This document shows positions 6,598 to 14,577 of a DNA stretch of 14,730 nt, piece by piece (position 1 is the first letter of the stretch; each line of letters starts with the position of its first letter). Origin of the DNA: CAYOSU01 sp964541255 (lineage in GTDB: Bacteria; Bacillota; Clostridia; Christensenellales; CAMQZB01); the NCBI GenBank assembly GCA_964541255.1, contig CAZIPL010000034.1, forward strand, positions 1-14,730, written 5' to 3'. The translations under genes were made by a program, and so were the position numbers. The notes under the pieces were generated by a model that was given only the letters and a program-made list of their open reading frames with translations, had not been told where the DNA came from and did not search any database.

Positions 6598-7614
6598 ATG
6601 ACCGAATATATCATCGAAAAACTCAAAGAGCTGACGTCGATTCCAAGCCCCACGGGATATACTTTCTTGGCGGCGGATTATGTTATGAAAGAGCTTCAAA
6701 ATCTCGGTTTTTCGCCAAAACTTACGAATAAAGGCTGCGTTGTGTGCGAGCTTGGCGGAGAGGGGAATCCGATAATACTTTCTGCGCATATCGATACTTT
6801 GGGCGGAATGGTAGAAGAGATTAAGCCTAACGGCAGACTCAAAATAACAAGACTCGGCGGACTCAAGGCGGAAAACTGCGAGGGAGAGAATTGCGAGATA
6901 AGAACGCGCTTGGGCAAAGTTTTCAGCGGAACGTATATGCTTAACAACCCGTCGGTACACGTCAACGGCGAATATGACGACACGAAACGAACCTTTGCTA
7001 ATATGGAGGTTGTCATCGACGAAGACGTCAAGAACGCCGAAGATGTAGAAAAGCTCGGGATTTCAAACGGCGATTTCGTATGTTTCGATCCGAGGACGGT
7101 CGTTACGGAAAGCGGATATATCAAGTCGAGATTCTTGGACGATAAGCTCTCCGTTGCGATACTTTTGGGCTTGGCAAAAGAGGTTGCGGAAAATGAAGTT
7201 ACCCTTTCGAGAAAGACTTATATTTTCGTCACGGTATACGAAGAAGTCGGACACGGAGCGTGCGCGGGCTATCCGACCGACGCTACGGAGATAATGTCCG
7301 TCGATATGGGGTGCGTCGGAAGCGGTTTGAAGTGTACGGAAAAAGACGTAAGCATATGCCTCAAAGACTCAAGCGGACCGTATAATTACGAAGTAACGAC
7401 AAAGCTTATCGAAAAGGCAAAAGAAAACGGCATATCGTATGCCGCCGACGTATATCCTTTCTACGGCTCCGATGCCGACGCGGCGCTTTCGGCAGGCGCG
7501 GATATGAAGCATGCTCTTATTGGCGCAGGCGTTTATGCAAGCCACGGCTACGAGCGTTCGCATAAAGAGGGCGTCGAGAATACCTTGAACCTCATAAAAG
7601 CATATTTGGCGTAA
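6598..7614 (+). CDS. M42-family metallo-aminopeptidase
   Basis: This is a 338-residue cytosolic peptidase of family M42 (glutamyl aminopeptidase / deblocking aminopeptidase type), which removes N-terminal residues from peptides using two metal ions, usually in large assemblies. All expected ligand and catalytic motifs are present in order: H64-I-D66, D182 in FLDDKL, the E215-E216 pair in YEEVGHGA, D236 in SVDMG, and H316 in ASHGYERSH. The PDZ-like inserted domain falls at about 70-165. The ATG at 6598 follows a duplicated GGAG site; an upstream in-frame TTG at 6568 would read through that site and is rejected. The gene has its own promoter and is closed by a strong terminator, so it is a single-gene unit. 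It has no signal peptide. The preferred residue cannot be read from sequence. Cellulase (endoglucanase M) labels sometimes given to this family are not supported. Confidence 0.93.
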   Translation: MTEYIIEKLKELTSIPSPTGYTFLAADYVMKELQNLGFSPKLTNKGCVVCELGGEGNPIILSAHIDTLGGMVEEIKPNGRLKITRLGGLKAENCEGENCEIRTRLGKVFSGTYMLNNPSVHVNGEYDDTKRTFANMEVVIDEDVKNAEDVEKLGISNGDFVCFDPRTVVTESGYIKSRFLDDKLSVAILLGLAKEVAENEVTLSRKTYIFVTVYEEVGHGACAGYPTDATEIMSVDMGCVGSGLKCTEKDVSICLKDSSGPYNYEVTTKLIEKAKENGISYAADVYPFYGSDADAALSAGADMKHALIGAGVYASHGYERSHKEGVENTLNLIKAYLA

Positions 7615-7651
7615 ATAGATTTATTTGCAAAACAATATAATAAAAAAGGTT

Positions 7652-7695
7652 AAAATCACTGAGAAACAGTTGCTTTTCGGTGATTTTTATTTTTG
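7652..7695 (+). terminator. Intrinsic terminator after the M42 peptidase gene
   Basis: A 14-pair stem (7652-7665 with 7674-7687, two G-U pairs) around an eight-base loop, followed by a T-rich tail (TATTTTTG). The outer pairing is AAAATCAC with GTGATTTT. It lies 38 bases after the peptidase stop. Confidence 0.88.
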
Positions 7696-7713
7696 TAAGA
7701 TATTTGTTTTATA

Positions 7714-7721
7714 AAACGTTT
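7714..7721 (+). promoter_or_regulatory. Candidate LacI-type operator (AAACGTTT)
   Basis: AAACGTTT is a perfect palindrome with the central CG typical of LacI/GalR-family operators. It lies 25 bases upstream of the -35 box of the LacI-family gene, so autoregulation is possible. A short related palindrome, TTTCGAAA, sits at 9092-9099 upstream of the GH31 gene. Eight-base palindromes arise by chance, so this is weak. Confidence 0.25.
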
Positions 7722-7746
7722 GCGTAATAAGTGGGTAAAAACCGTA

Positions 7747-7775
7747 TTGACAACGGGGAAATGTCGTGTTATAAT
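7747..7775 (+). promoter_or_regulatory. Perfect-consensus sigma-A promoter of the LacI-family gene
   Basis: TTGACA (7747-7752), a 17-base spacer and TATAAT (7770-7775) match the consensus at every position, with an extended -10 TG at 7767-7768. The start should be near 7782, giving a leader of about 62 bases. Such a strong promoter for a regulator suggests repression, perhaps by its own product. Confidence 0.92.
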
Positions 7776-7826
7776 TGAAAAAATTAACCGACTATAGAAT
7801 ATTTTATAGCTTACGGAAATTTCATA

Positions 7827-7835
7827 GGGGGGGGG
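7827..7835 (+). repeat. G9 homopolymer in the leader of the LacI-family gene
   Basis: Nine consecutive G residues precede the ATG at 7844 by eight bases and take the place of the Shine-Dalgarno sequence (AGGGGGGGGGAAG). Homopolymers of this length are prone to slippage, so the length may vary between cells; it could also hide a sequencing error. It lies outside the coding frame. Confidence 0.85.
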
Positions 7836-7843
7836 AAGCGGCA

Positions 7844-8863
7844 ATGGCAGCAACAATAAAAGACGTGGCAAGATGTGCGGAGGTGTCGATTTCAACCGTC
7901 TCGCGAGTAATGAATCGTAACTATCCCGTCAGCGACGAAGTAAGGGAAAAGGTCGAACGAGCGATAGAAAAGACGGGGTATAAGACAAATGCGTTGGCAG
8001 GCGGACTTAGAACGAAGACTTCGAAGCTTATCGCAATTGCTATCCCGGGCGTTGCCAATACGTTATATATGGAGATAGTTCGAGGCGTTCAAAAGGTCGC
8101 CGACGAGAGGAACTACACGCTTGTCGTTGTGGATACGGGCGAAGACGATGAAAAGGAGCAAAAGGTTCTCGACAATTTGCTTACTTGGCAAATAAACGGA
8201 CTTATCATTGCGCCCGCGTCACCCAAGCCCAAGGCATTGAAAGATATTAAGAAGAGCAATATAAACGTCGTTGTCGTCGATAGAGATGTTGGCGAATATG
8301 TTAATACAGACCGCATAATCTGGAAAAACTACGAAACGGCACGAAAGCTTACGAAGCACCTTATAGAAAACGGGCACGAGAAAATAGCTCTCATTTGCGC
8401 GCAAAATAGGTTCTCCGTCGGGTTTGACAGAAAACGAGGATACTTAGACGAGCTTAAAGCAAACGGAATCGAGCCTCAAAAAGAGCTATACGACAACACG
8501 AATTTTTCTATCGACGAGGCGTATGAAACGGCAAGAACGCTTATGGAAAGCGACGATCCGCCGACAGCTTATATAGGGCTTTGCTTTTATTGCACGAAAG
8601 CCATTATGAAAGCTGCGAGAGATTTGGGCTTAAGAATCCCCGAAGACGTATCGGTCGCGAGCTTTTCGAAGTTTGATCTCAACGAATATTATTATCCGAA
8701 GATCACGAACGTCGAAGAAGACCTTTGCGAAATGGGCGAGAAAGCCGCGAGATTGCTTTTCGACAGAATCGACGAGGGCGCCGTTTCGAAAGAAACAAAG
8801 ACAATCGTTATGACAGCCGATATGGTGGCAAGAGATTCCGTCAAAAACATTAAAGGGGAATAG
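7844..8863 (+). CDS. LacI/GalR-family transcriptional repressor
   Basis: This 339-residue protein has the standard family layout. The N-terminal helix-turn-helix spans about residues 4-24 (IKDVARCAEVSISTVSRVMN), the hinge helix follows at about 49-56 (NALAGGLR, with L55 matching the minor-groove leucine), and the periplasmic-binding-like ligand and dimer domain runs from about 60 to the end, opening with LIAIAIPG and including VVVVDRD and DVSVASFSKFD. Members bind operator DNA and release it, or bind more tightly, on meeting a sugar or related ligand. The ATG at 7844 gives the canonical start; in-frame codons further upstream reach into the -10 box and cannot be used. The gene stands alone between a perfect promoter and a strong terminator. 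The GH31 gene next door is the obvious candidate target, which would make the ligand an alpha-glycoside-derived sugar, but this is inference. Confidence 0.93.
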   Translation: MAATIKDVARCAEVSISTVSRVMNRNYPVSDEVREKVERAIEKTGYKTNALAGGLRTKTSKLIAIAIPGVANTLYMEIVRGVQKVADERNYTLVVVDTGEDDEKEQKVLDNLLTWQINGLIIAPASPKPKALKDIKKSNINVVVVDRDVGEYVNTDRIIWKNYETARKLTKHLIENGHEKIALICAQNRFSVGFDRKRGYLDELKANGIEPQKELYDNTNFSIDEAYETARTLMESDDPPTAYIGLCFYCTKAIMKAARDLGLRIPEDVSVASFSKFDLNEYYYPKITNVEEDLCEMGEKAARLLFDRIDEGAVSKETKTIVMTADMVARDSVKNIKGE

Positions 8864-8912
8864 CATTTCAAAGTATTTGGTATATAAAAAGGAAAACCGA
8901 AAAAGGGAAATT

Positions 8913-8995
8913 AAAAAACTTTTAATAGAGATTTTATTTATTGCAAGCGTCGAAACGATTGAGTTTGCAGCCAATTTATAAAAAAACTTTTAATA
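8913..8995 (+). repeat. 15-bp exact direct repeat (AAAAAACTTTTAATA)
   Basis: The 15-mer occurs at 8913-8927 and 8981-8995, with start points 68 bases apart, between the LacI-family stop and its terminator. The sequence is A+T-rich and partly palindromic (AAAACTTTT). It may be two protein-binding sites, or low-complexity coincidence. Confidence 0.6.
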
Positions 8996-9004
8996 TGAAT
9001 ATTT

Positions 9005-9038
9005 AAGCGGAAAGAAAAACTTTTCCGCTTTTTATTTT
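9005..9038 (+). terminator. Intrinsic terminator after the LacI-family gene
   Basis: AAGCGGAAA (9005-9013) pairs perfectly with TTTCCGCTT (9022-9030) around an eight-base loop, followed by a T-rich tail to 9038. It separates the regulator transcript from the GH31 gene. Confidence 0.92.
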
Positions 9039-9102
9039 GGGGATTTTCTATATAAACAGCGTGAATATAAAACCATTACGTCGCTATATTTTTTCGAAAC
9101 TC

Positions 9103-9131
9103 TTTATTTTTGATTGCTCTTGTGCTACAAT
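9103..9131 (+). promoter_or_regulatory. Extended -10 promoter of the GH31 gene, predicting a leaderless mRNA
   Basis: The -10 box TACAAT (9126-9131) has an extended TG at 9123-9124; the -35 region at 17-base spacing (9103-9108, TTTATT) is poor. The last -10 base is seven bases before the A of ATG at 9138, so the expected +1 is that A itself. No Shine-Dalgarno sequence is present. Confidence 0.55.
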
Positions 9132-9137
9132 GATTTT

Positions 9138-11420
9138 ATGAATAAATACACTCACGAAATTGAAAATATAGATATAGAAAAAAGCGAGATAACGCTGTCT
9201 TTTTTCGGTGGCGTCGAAGCGATAATTCAAAGGCTCGAAGAACGGGTTTTGAGAGTAACGCTTAAAAACAAAAGCGAAAAAATGCTTCCGACCTTTGCGA
9301 TTTGCCCTAAAGGCGAAATGCCGCGAAACGGTCGCGACAGACTCTCAATTGACGGCTTTTCGAATATGCCTTTTGATAAGATAGAAAACGGCAACGGCAT
9401 AATTCAAGCTAAGTTCTCAGATTTTACTTTGAATATTTTCGATAAGCCTTTCCGCATAAGCGTTGAAAAGGACGGCAAAGAGATTTATTCCGACAGAAAA
9501 ACGCAAAGCTACAATTTCTACGGCGAGCTTGGCGGGAAGACTTACCATTACATAGAGAAAAAGCGCGGCGAAAAGCACTTCGGCTTAGGGGATAAAGGCG
9601 GAAGCGTTGACAAAACGAATAGACGTTTTCGCATAAAGTGCCTCGACGCGATGGGGTATGACGGCGAAACTACCGACGTTTTATATCACCACGTGCCTTT
9701 TTATATCACAAAAGGCGAGGATTATTGCTACGGGATATATTACGACACCCACGCAGATTGCGAAATAGACTTAGGCAACGAGATAGATAACTACCACGGA
9801 AAGTATAAATATTTTTCGACGGACGACAACGCACTATGTTATTATCTTGTTTTCGGAGATATAAAGACGGTTGCTTGCGACACGTCGAAATTATTCGGCA
9901 AAACCGCGCTTATGCCGCTTTTCTCATTCGATTATGCGGGAAGCACGATGACTTATACCGATAGCCAAAATGCGCAAGAGCTTTTGGACGGCTTTTTGGA
10001 TATTGCGAAAGAAAAGGGCTTTTCGTGCAGATCTTTTTATCTGTCGAGCGGATATACTTCGATAGAAAACCGTCGGTATGTCTTCAATTGGGATGGGGAA
10101 AAGTTCCCCGATGTAAAGTCGCTTACAAAAAAATATAATGATAACGGAACGTATTTTATTGCGAACGTTAAGCCGTGCTTTTTGACGACTCATCCGCTAT
10201 ATAACGAAATGGCGGGAAAAGGCTATTTTTTGCATTATAAAGACGGCACGCCAGCTCTAAGTCAATTCTGGGACGGCTTAGGCTCTTATATAGATTTCAC
10301 AAACCCCGAAGCCTTTGACTTTTGGGTTAAAAACATCAAAGAGCAGCTTATAGACAACGGCATTTATTATACTTGGAACGACAACAACGAATATGAGATT
10401 TGGGACGAAGAGGTCTATTGCCACGGCTTCGGTGAAGAGGTTCGAGCATATTTAATAAAGCCCGTATTTTCCTATTTAATGCTAATGGCGTCGCAAAAAG
10501 CACAAGAGGGAAACGGAAGAAAAACGCAATTTATGTCGGTGAGGTCTTGCGGCTTGGGCGCGTCGCGATATGCTGCTACTTGGACGGGAGATAACAAAAC
10601 GGATTTTTCGACGCTGCGAGCCAATCATAAAGCCGCAATGGGAATGAGTTTGTCCGGAATTTTCAATTTCGGTCACGATATAGGCGGTTTTGCGGGCGGA
10701 AAACCCTCAAAAGAACTATTTTTAAGGTGGCTTCAAAACGGAGTGTTTACGCCGAGGTTTTGCATACATTCTTGGAACGATGACAACGAGCCTACGCTTC
10801 CGTGGATGTATGAAGATATAGAAAACTGCGTCAAAGAGCTTTTCAAGCAAAGATATTCCTTTTTGCCGTATATATACTCCGTCGCGGCGGCGTCTTTTGA
10901 AAATAATACGCCGATAATCTCTCCGATGTTTTATATGTTCGATGACGAAAAAATCGATGTCGAAAGCGACGATTTTATGTTGGGAGAAAGCGTCTTGGCG
11001 GCGAATATTTTCGACGAGGGGAAAACCAAACGAAAAGTTTATCTTCCGAAAAACAGCGACTGGTATTATGGCGATATCTGTTGCGGCGGCGGAAAATATG
11101 TCGAAATCGAGAACACGCCGAAAGACAAAGCCGTGTATTTCGTGAAAGGCGGGAGTATTCTTCCGATAGCGGAAACAAAAAACTATTCTTTTTCAGAAAA
11201 ACCATTTGACGTAACTATGAATATATACGGCAAAGCTAATGGAGAAACGTCCTTTTGCTATTACGTCGAAACGCCGCAAGGAACGACAGAAAAGCACGAG
11301 ATCAAAGCTAAGTTTAATAATAAAGAAGTTTTAGTCGAATGCGACGAATATATTTCCCAAAACACAAAGTTTGCGCTCATAGATAATCTAAAAAGAAAAA
11401 TTGTTGTTATAAAAAACTGA
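9138..11420 (+). CDS. GH31-family alpha-glycosidase (alpha-glucosidase-like)
   Basis: This 760-residue protein belongs to glycoside hydrolase family 31, retaining exo-acting enzymes that mostly cleave terminal alpha-glucosyl or alpha-xylosyl residues. The N-terminal beta-sandwich is followed by the TIM barrel with HFGLGDKGG (about 147-155). The nucleophile is D415 in WNDNNE, where most members have M in place of the third N. The acid/base is D485 in WTGDN, and GHDIGGF (512-518) is the conserved sugar-binding loop. The protein has no signal peptide, so it should act in the cytosol on imported oligosaccharides. I chose the ATG at 9138; an in-frame TTG at 9114 lies upstream of the -10 box. The neighbouring LacI-family repressor probably controls it, but no transporter or other sugar gene is in the window. 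The substrate (maltose-type, xylosyl or other) cannot be decided by eye. Confidence 0.92.
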   Translation: MNKYTHEIENIDIEKSEITLSFFGGVEAIIQRLEERVLRVTLKNKSEKMLPTFAICPKGEMPRNGRDRLSIDGFSNMPFDKIENGNGIIQAKFSDFTLNIFDKPFRISVEKDGKEIYSDRKTQSYNFYGELGGKTYHYIEKKRGEKHFGLGDKGGSVDKTNRRFRIKCLDAMGYDGETTDVLYHHVPFYITKGEDYCYGIYYDTHADCEIDLGNEIDNYHGKYKYFSTDDNALCYYLVFGDIKTVACDTSKLFGKTALMPLFSFDYAGSTMTYTDSQNAQELLDGFLDIAKEKGFSCRSFYLSSGYTSIENRRYVFNWDGEKFPDVKSLTKKYNDNGTYFIANVKPCFLTTHPLYNEMAGKGYFLHYKDGTPALSQFWDGLGSYIDFTNPEAFDFWVKNIKEQLIDNGIYYTWNDNNEYEIWDEEVYCHGFGEEVRAYLIKPVFSYLMLMASQKAQEGNGRKTQFMSVRSCGLGASRYAATWTGDNKTDFSTLRANHKAAMGMSLSGIFNFGHDIGGFAGGKPSKELFLRWLQNGVFTPRFCIHSWNDDNEPTLPWMYEDIENCVKELFKQRYSFLPYIYSVAAASFENNTPIISPMFYMFDDEKIDVESDDFMLGESVLAANIFDEGKTKRKVYLPKNSDWYYGDICCGGGKYVEIENTPKDKAVYFVKGGSILPIAETKNYSFSEKPFDVTMNIYGKANGETSFCYYVETPQGTTEKHEIKAKFNNKEVLVECDEYISQNTKFALIDNLKRKIVVIKN

Positions 11421-11430
11421 AAATAACCGC

Positions 11431-11462
11431 ACTCAAAACCCACAAAATCTTTGAGTTTCTTA
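11431..11462 (+). terminator. Probable terminator after the GH31 gene
   Basis: ACTCAAA (11431-11437) pairs with TTTGAGT (11450-11456) around a twelve-base loop, followed by TTCTTA. The stem is only seven A+T-rich pairs and the tail is imperfect, so the call is moderate. Confidence 0.45.
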
Positions 11463-11746
11463 TAACGAGTTTTTGCTTGTTCGTTTACGTCGGTTTTCGT
11501 AATAATGTAAAAAAACAAGCTGCGTTTTGGTTTTAGACGTATTATGAGAAGTTATTCGCCGATTTTGCAAATTGATTGGGTTAGTACTTAATTACGACGC
11601 TTTCAATGGAAAACGCAGACTTTCTATGAATATGGCGAAAAAACGCAATAATGCGCTTTGATTGTTTTGAAAGGCAACGATAAAAGCATATGCCTGCATT
11701 TATGGCAACTAATAACCGATAAATATATAAAGCGGCTTGCATTTAT
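11463..11746 (+). other. Gene-free stretch upstream of valS
   Basis: About 280 bases without a supported gene on either strand. I looked for the T-box signature (AGGGTGG-N-ACCGCG) expected before many Firmicute tRNA-synthetase genes and did not find it. A small hairpin, CGCA-ATAA-TGCG with partly pairing A and T flanks, lies at about 11645-11656. No tRNA fold or start with a ribosome binding site was seen. Confidence 0.6.
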
Positions 11747-11776
11747 TTGCAAAAACGAAAGGCGATGTGATAAAAT
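11747..11776 (+). promoter_or_regulatory. Promoter of valS
   Basis: TTGCAA (11747-11752), an 18-base spacer and TAAAAT (11771-11776), with an extended -10 TG at 11768-11769. The predicted start is near 11783, about 33 bases before the valS ATG. Confidence 0.6.
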
Positions 11777-11815
11777 ATCTATTAAATATAAAACAAAAGC
11801 TTTAAGGAAAACAGT

Positions 11816-14446
11816 ATGAATCTCGAACAAAGCTACAACCCGCAAGGGTTTGAAAAGGAATTATATCAAAACTGGGAGCAGAAAGGCTATTTCACCCCCA
11901 AAATCGACAAGAGCAAAAAGCCCTTCACGACGATGATGCCCCCTCCGAACATCACGGGGCAGCTTCACTTGGGGCACGCTTACGACGAAACCTTGCAAGA
12001 TACCATCATTCGTTATAAGAGAATGAGAGGTTTTTGCACTCTTTGGGTTCCGGGAACCGACCATGCGTCTATCGCAACGGAGGTTAAGATCGTCGAACAG
12101 ATGGCAAAAGAGGGACTCACCAAAGAGATGATCGGCAGAGACGAATTTATGAAACGCGCGTTTGCGTGGAAAGAAAAATTCGGCGGAAGAATAGTCGAAC
12201 AGCTCAAAACGTTGGGTTCTTCCTGCGACTGGTCGAGACTTGCGTTCACCATGGACGAGAATCTTTCTCGCGCCGTCAAGGAAGTGTTCGTCAAGATGTA
12301 TAACGACGGGCTTATCTATCAAGGCTCGAGAATAATAAACTGGTGTCCCGAATGCAAAACGGCGCTTTCCGACGCGGAAGTCGAATACGAAGAACAGCCG
12401 TCGTATTTGTGGCATATCAGATATCCTTTTGCCGACGGAAGTGGCTATTTGACGGTTGCTACGACACGTCCCGAAACGCTTTTCGGCGATACTGCGGTTG
12501 CCGTCAATCCGAATGACGAAAGATATAAAGATCTTATCGGGAAAACACTCAAACTTCCCTTGACTGATAGAGAAATCCCCGTTATAGCGGACGAATACGT
12601 CGATTTGGAATTCGGTACGGGCTGCGTAAAGATTACCCCCGCTCACGATCCCAACGACTTCAACGTAGGATTAAGACACAATCTTCCCGTTTTGAGAGTT
12701 TTGAACGACGACGCTTCGTTGAACGAAAACTGCGGCGAAAAATATGAGGGACTTTCGAGAGAAGAGGGAAGAAAGGCTGTTATCGCGGACTTGAAAGAAC
12801 TCGGACTTTTGGAAAAGGAAGAGCCGCATGCGCATAACGTCGGCACGTGCTATCGTTGCCATACGACGGTAGAGCCTATCGTCAGCAAGCAATGGTTCGT
12901 AAAAATGGAAGAGCTTGCAAAACCCGCACTCGAAGCTGTCAAGAACGGCGATACAAGCTTCATTCCGAAGCGTTTCGAAAACGTATATTTCTCGTGGCTT
13001 AACAATATCAAAGACTGGTGCATCTCGAGACAGCTTTGGTGGGGACACAGAATTCCCGCGTATACTTGCGAAGAGTGCGGCGAAATGGTCGTTTCTGCCG
13101 ACGCTCCGACGAAATGCCCTAAGTGCGGATGCACTCATATGAAGCAAGACGAAGACGTTCTCGACACGTGGTTCTCGTCGGCGCTTTGGCCTATGTCAAC
13201 GCTCGGCTGGCCGCTAAAGACCGAAGATCTTGAATATTTCTATCCCACCGACGTTTTGGTTACGGGTTATGACATAATCTTCTTCTGGGTTGCGAGAATG
13301 ATGTTCGACGGACTTTATACGATGAAAGAGCCGCCATTTAAGCATGTACTCATTCACGGACTTATCAGAGACTCTCAGGGCAGAAAGATGAGTAAGTCTC
13401 TCGGCAACGGAATAGATCCTATCGAAGTAATAGAAAAATACGGCGCAGACGCGTTGAGATTCTGCTTGGTAAACGGCGTAGCAATGGGTTCCGATTCGAG
13501 ATTTTTGGAAGAAAAACTCGATTCGTCGAAGAACTTCATGAACAAGATTTGGAACGCGTCGAGATTTGCGCTTATGAACTTCGAGGGCAAGGAGATCGGC
13601 GAAATAGATTACGACAATCTTTCTTTGGGCGATAAGTGGATGCTTACGCGACTTTCAGAAGTATCCGAAGAGGTTGCCGCGAATTTCGATAACTACGACT
13701 TGGGGGTTGCCGTAGCAAAGCTTTACGACTTTGCTTGGGGCGAGCTTTGCGACTGGTATATCGAACTTATCAAGCCCGTTTTGTACGGCGACGACGAGAA
13801 AGCGAAGAATAACACTCTTGCCGTTCTAAATCACGTTTTGCAATCGACCTTGAAGCTTCTTCATCCGATCGTACCGTTCGTAACGGAAAAGCTCTATCAG
13901 GAATTCCCGGGACATGCCGAAACGATTATGCTCGAAGAATATCCCGTCGGCGGTGTGAAGTTTGAAAAAGAAGCCAAAGAGATGGAAAACGTCATGGACT
14001 TGATACGAGCTATAAGAACGGTTAGAAAAGAAATGGGAATCCCCATGTCGAAACGTTCGAAGCTTTACGTTTTGCCCGTTGACGAAGATATGAAAAACAC
14101 CGTCTTGGCGGCAAGCGTATATCTTGAAAAACTCGGCTTTGGCAACGGAATAGAGCTTATCTCAAATGAGTCGGAAGCTCCTAAGGATTCTTTCGTCGCA
14201 ACTGGCGTTGTCGGCAGAGTATTCATGGACGCGGGCGAGCTTGTCGATAAAGAAAAGGAACTTGCAAGACTTTACGCCGAAAAAGAGAAGATTCAAAAAG
14301 AAATCGACTTTGCTTCGAATAAACTCAATAACGTCGGCTTTATGGCAAAAGCTCCCGATAAACTCAAAGACGAGATTAGAGGTAAACTTGCCGCAAACGA
14401 GCAGAAAATGGCTGTTATTTTGCAGTCTATCGCAAAGTACGAATAA
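11816..14446 (+). CDS. valS: Valyl-tRNA synthetase
   Basis: ValRS attaches valine to tRNA-Val in the cytosol, using ATP, and clears mischarged threonine in its editing domain. The 876 residues match the full bacterial length. The class I signature PPPNITGQLHLGH ends at HLGH (51-54), and the second signature is K524-M-S-K-S528. The inserted editing (CP1) domain is marked by TVATTRPETLFGDTAVAVNP (213-232). Cysteine pairs suited to zinc occur at C177/C180 (WCPEC), in TCYRC, and in the ribbon CEECG...CPKCGC. The C-terminal 60 or so residues, rich in K and E, form the typical tRNA-binding coiled coil. The ATG at 11816 has an AAGGA site (11804-11808). The gene has its own promoter and no T-box, and ends in a terminator about 150 bases later after a repeat tract. 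The next gene in many Firmicutes, folC, is not present in the window. Confidence 0.98.
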   Translation: MNLEQSYNPQGFEKELYQNWEQKGYFTPKIDKSKKPFTTMMPPPNITGQLHLGHAYDETLQDTIIRYKRMRGFCTLWVPGTDHASIATEVKIVEQMAKEGLTKEMIGRDEFMKRAFAWKEKFGGRIVEQLKTLGSSCDWSRLAFTMDENLSRAVKEVFVKMYNDGLIYQGSRIINWCPECKTALSDAEVEYEEQPSYLWHIRYPFADGSGYLTVATTRPETLFGDTAVAVNPNDERYKDLIGKTLKLPLTDREIPVIADEYVDLEFGTGCVKITPAHDPNDFNVGLRHNLPVLRVLNDDASLNENCGEKYEGLSREEGRKAVIADLKELGLLEKEEPHAHNVGTCYRCHTTVEPIVSKQWFVKMEELAKPALEAVKNGDTSFIPKRFENVYFSWLNNIKDWCISRQLWWGHRIPAYTCEECGEMVVSADAPTKCPKCGCTHMKQDEDVLDTWFSSALWPMSTLGWPLKTEDLEYFYPTDVLVTGYDIIFFWVARMMFDGLYTMKEPPFKHVLIHGLIRDSQGRKMSKSLGNGIDPIEVIEKYGADALRFCLVNGVAMGSDSRFLEEKLDSSKNFMNKIWNASRFALMNFEGKEIGEIDYDNLSLGDKWMLTRLSEVSEEVAANFDNYDLGVAVAKLYDFAWGELCDWYIELIKPVLYGDDEKAKNNTLAVLNHVLQSTLKLLHPIVPFVTEKLYQEFPGHAETIMLEEYPVGGVKFEKEAKEMENVMDLIRAIRTVRKEMGIPMSKRSKLYVLPVDEDMKNTVLAASVYLEKLGFGNGIELISNESEAPKDSFVATGVVGRVFMDAGELVDKEKELARLYAEKEKIQKEIDFASNKLNNVGFMAKAPDKLKDEIRGKLAANEQKMAVILQSIAKYE

Positions 14447-14450
14447 AAAT

Positions 14451-14577
14451 CACGTAAAGTGTCAATAAAAGAAATTGAACGCTAAACGGGGAAAAATAAA
14501 GCATAAAGTGTGTAATAGGTTAAAACACAAAGTGTGTATCAGAATCAACACAAAAAGTGTAATAGAATTAAACACGA
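14451..14577 (+). repeat. Degenerate CAC-A(n)-GTGT repeat tract in the valS 3' region
   Basis: AAAGTGT occurs at 14456-14462, 14505-14511, 14529-14535 and 14554-14560. The spacings are 49, 24 and 25 bases, so all fit multiples of about 24.5. Most copies are preceded by CAC or CAT, making small imperfect inverted repeats such as ACACAAAGTGT; a last half-copy, CACGAAG, is at 14573-14579. The intervening bases share TAATAG-like words but are not identical, so this is not a CRISPR array. Confidence 0.65.

Noticed and set aside
11421..11815. T-box riboswitch before valS
   Set aside because: The conserved AGGGTGG-N-ACCGCG block and a matching antiterminator were not found by eye.
11861..12646. A 261-residue open frame on the minus strand inside valS
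   Set aside because: It lies wholly inside the highly conserved valS coding sequence and has no recognisable domain; it is a shadow frame caused by the codon pattern of valS.
14451..14577. CRISPR array behind valS
   Set aside because: Units are only about 7-11 bases, imperfect, and 24-25 bases apart; there are no identical 25-40 base repeats and no cas gene.
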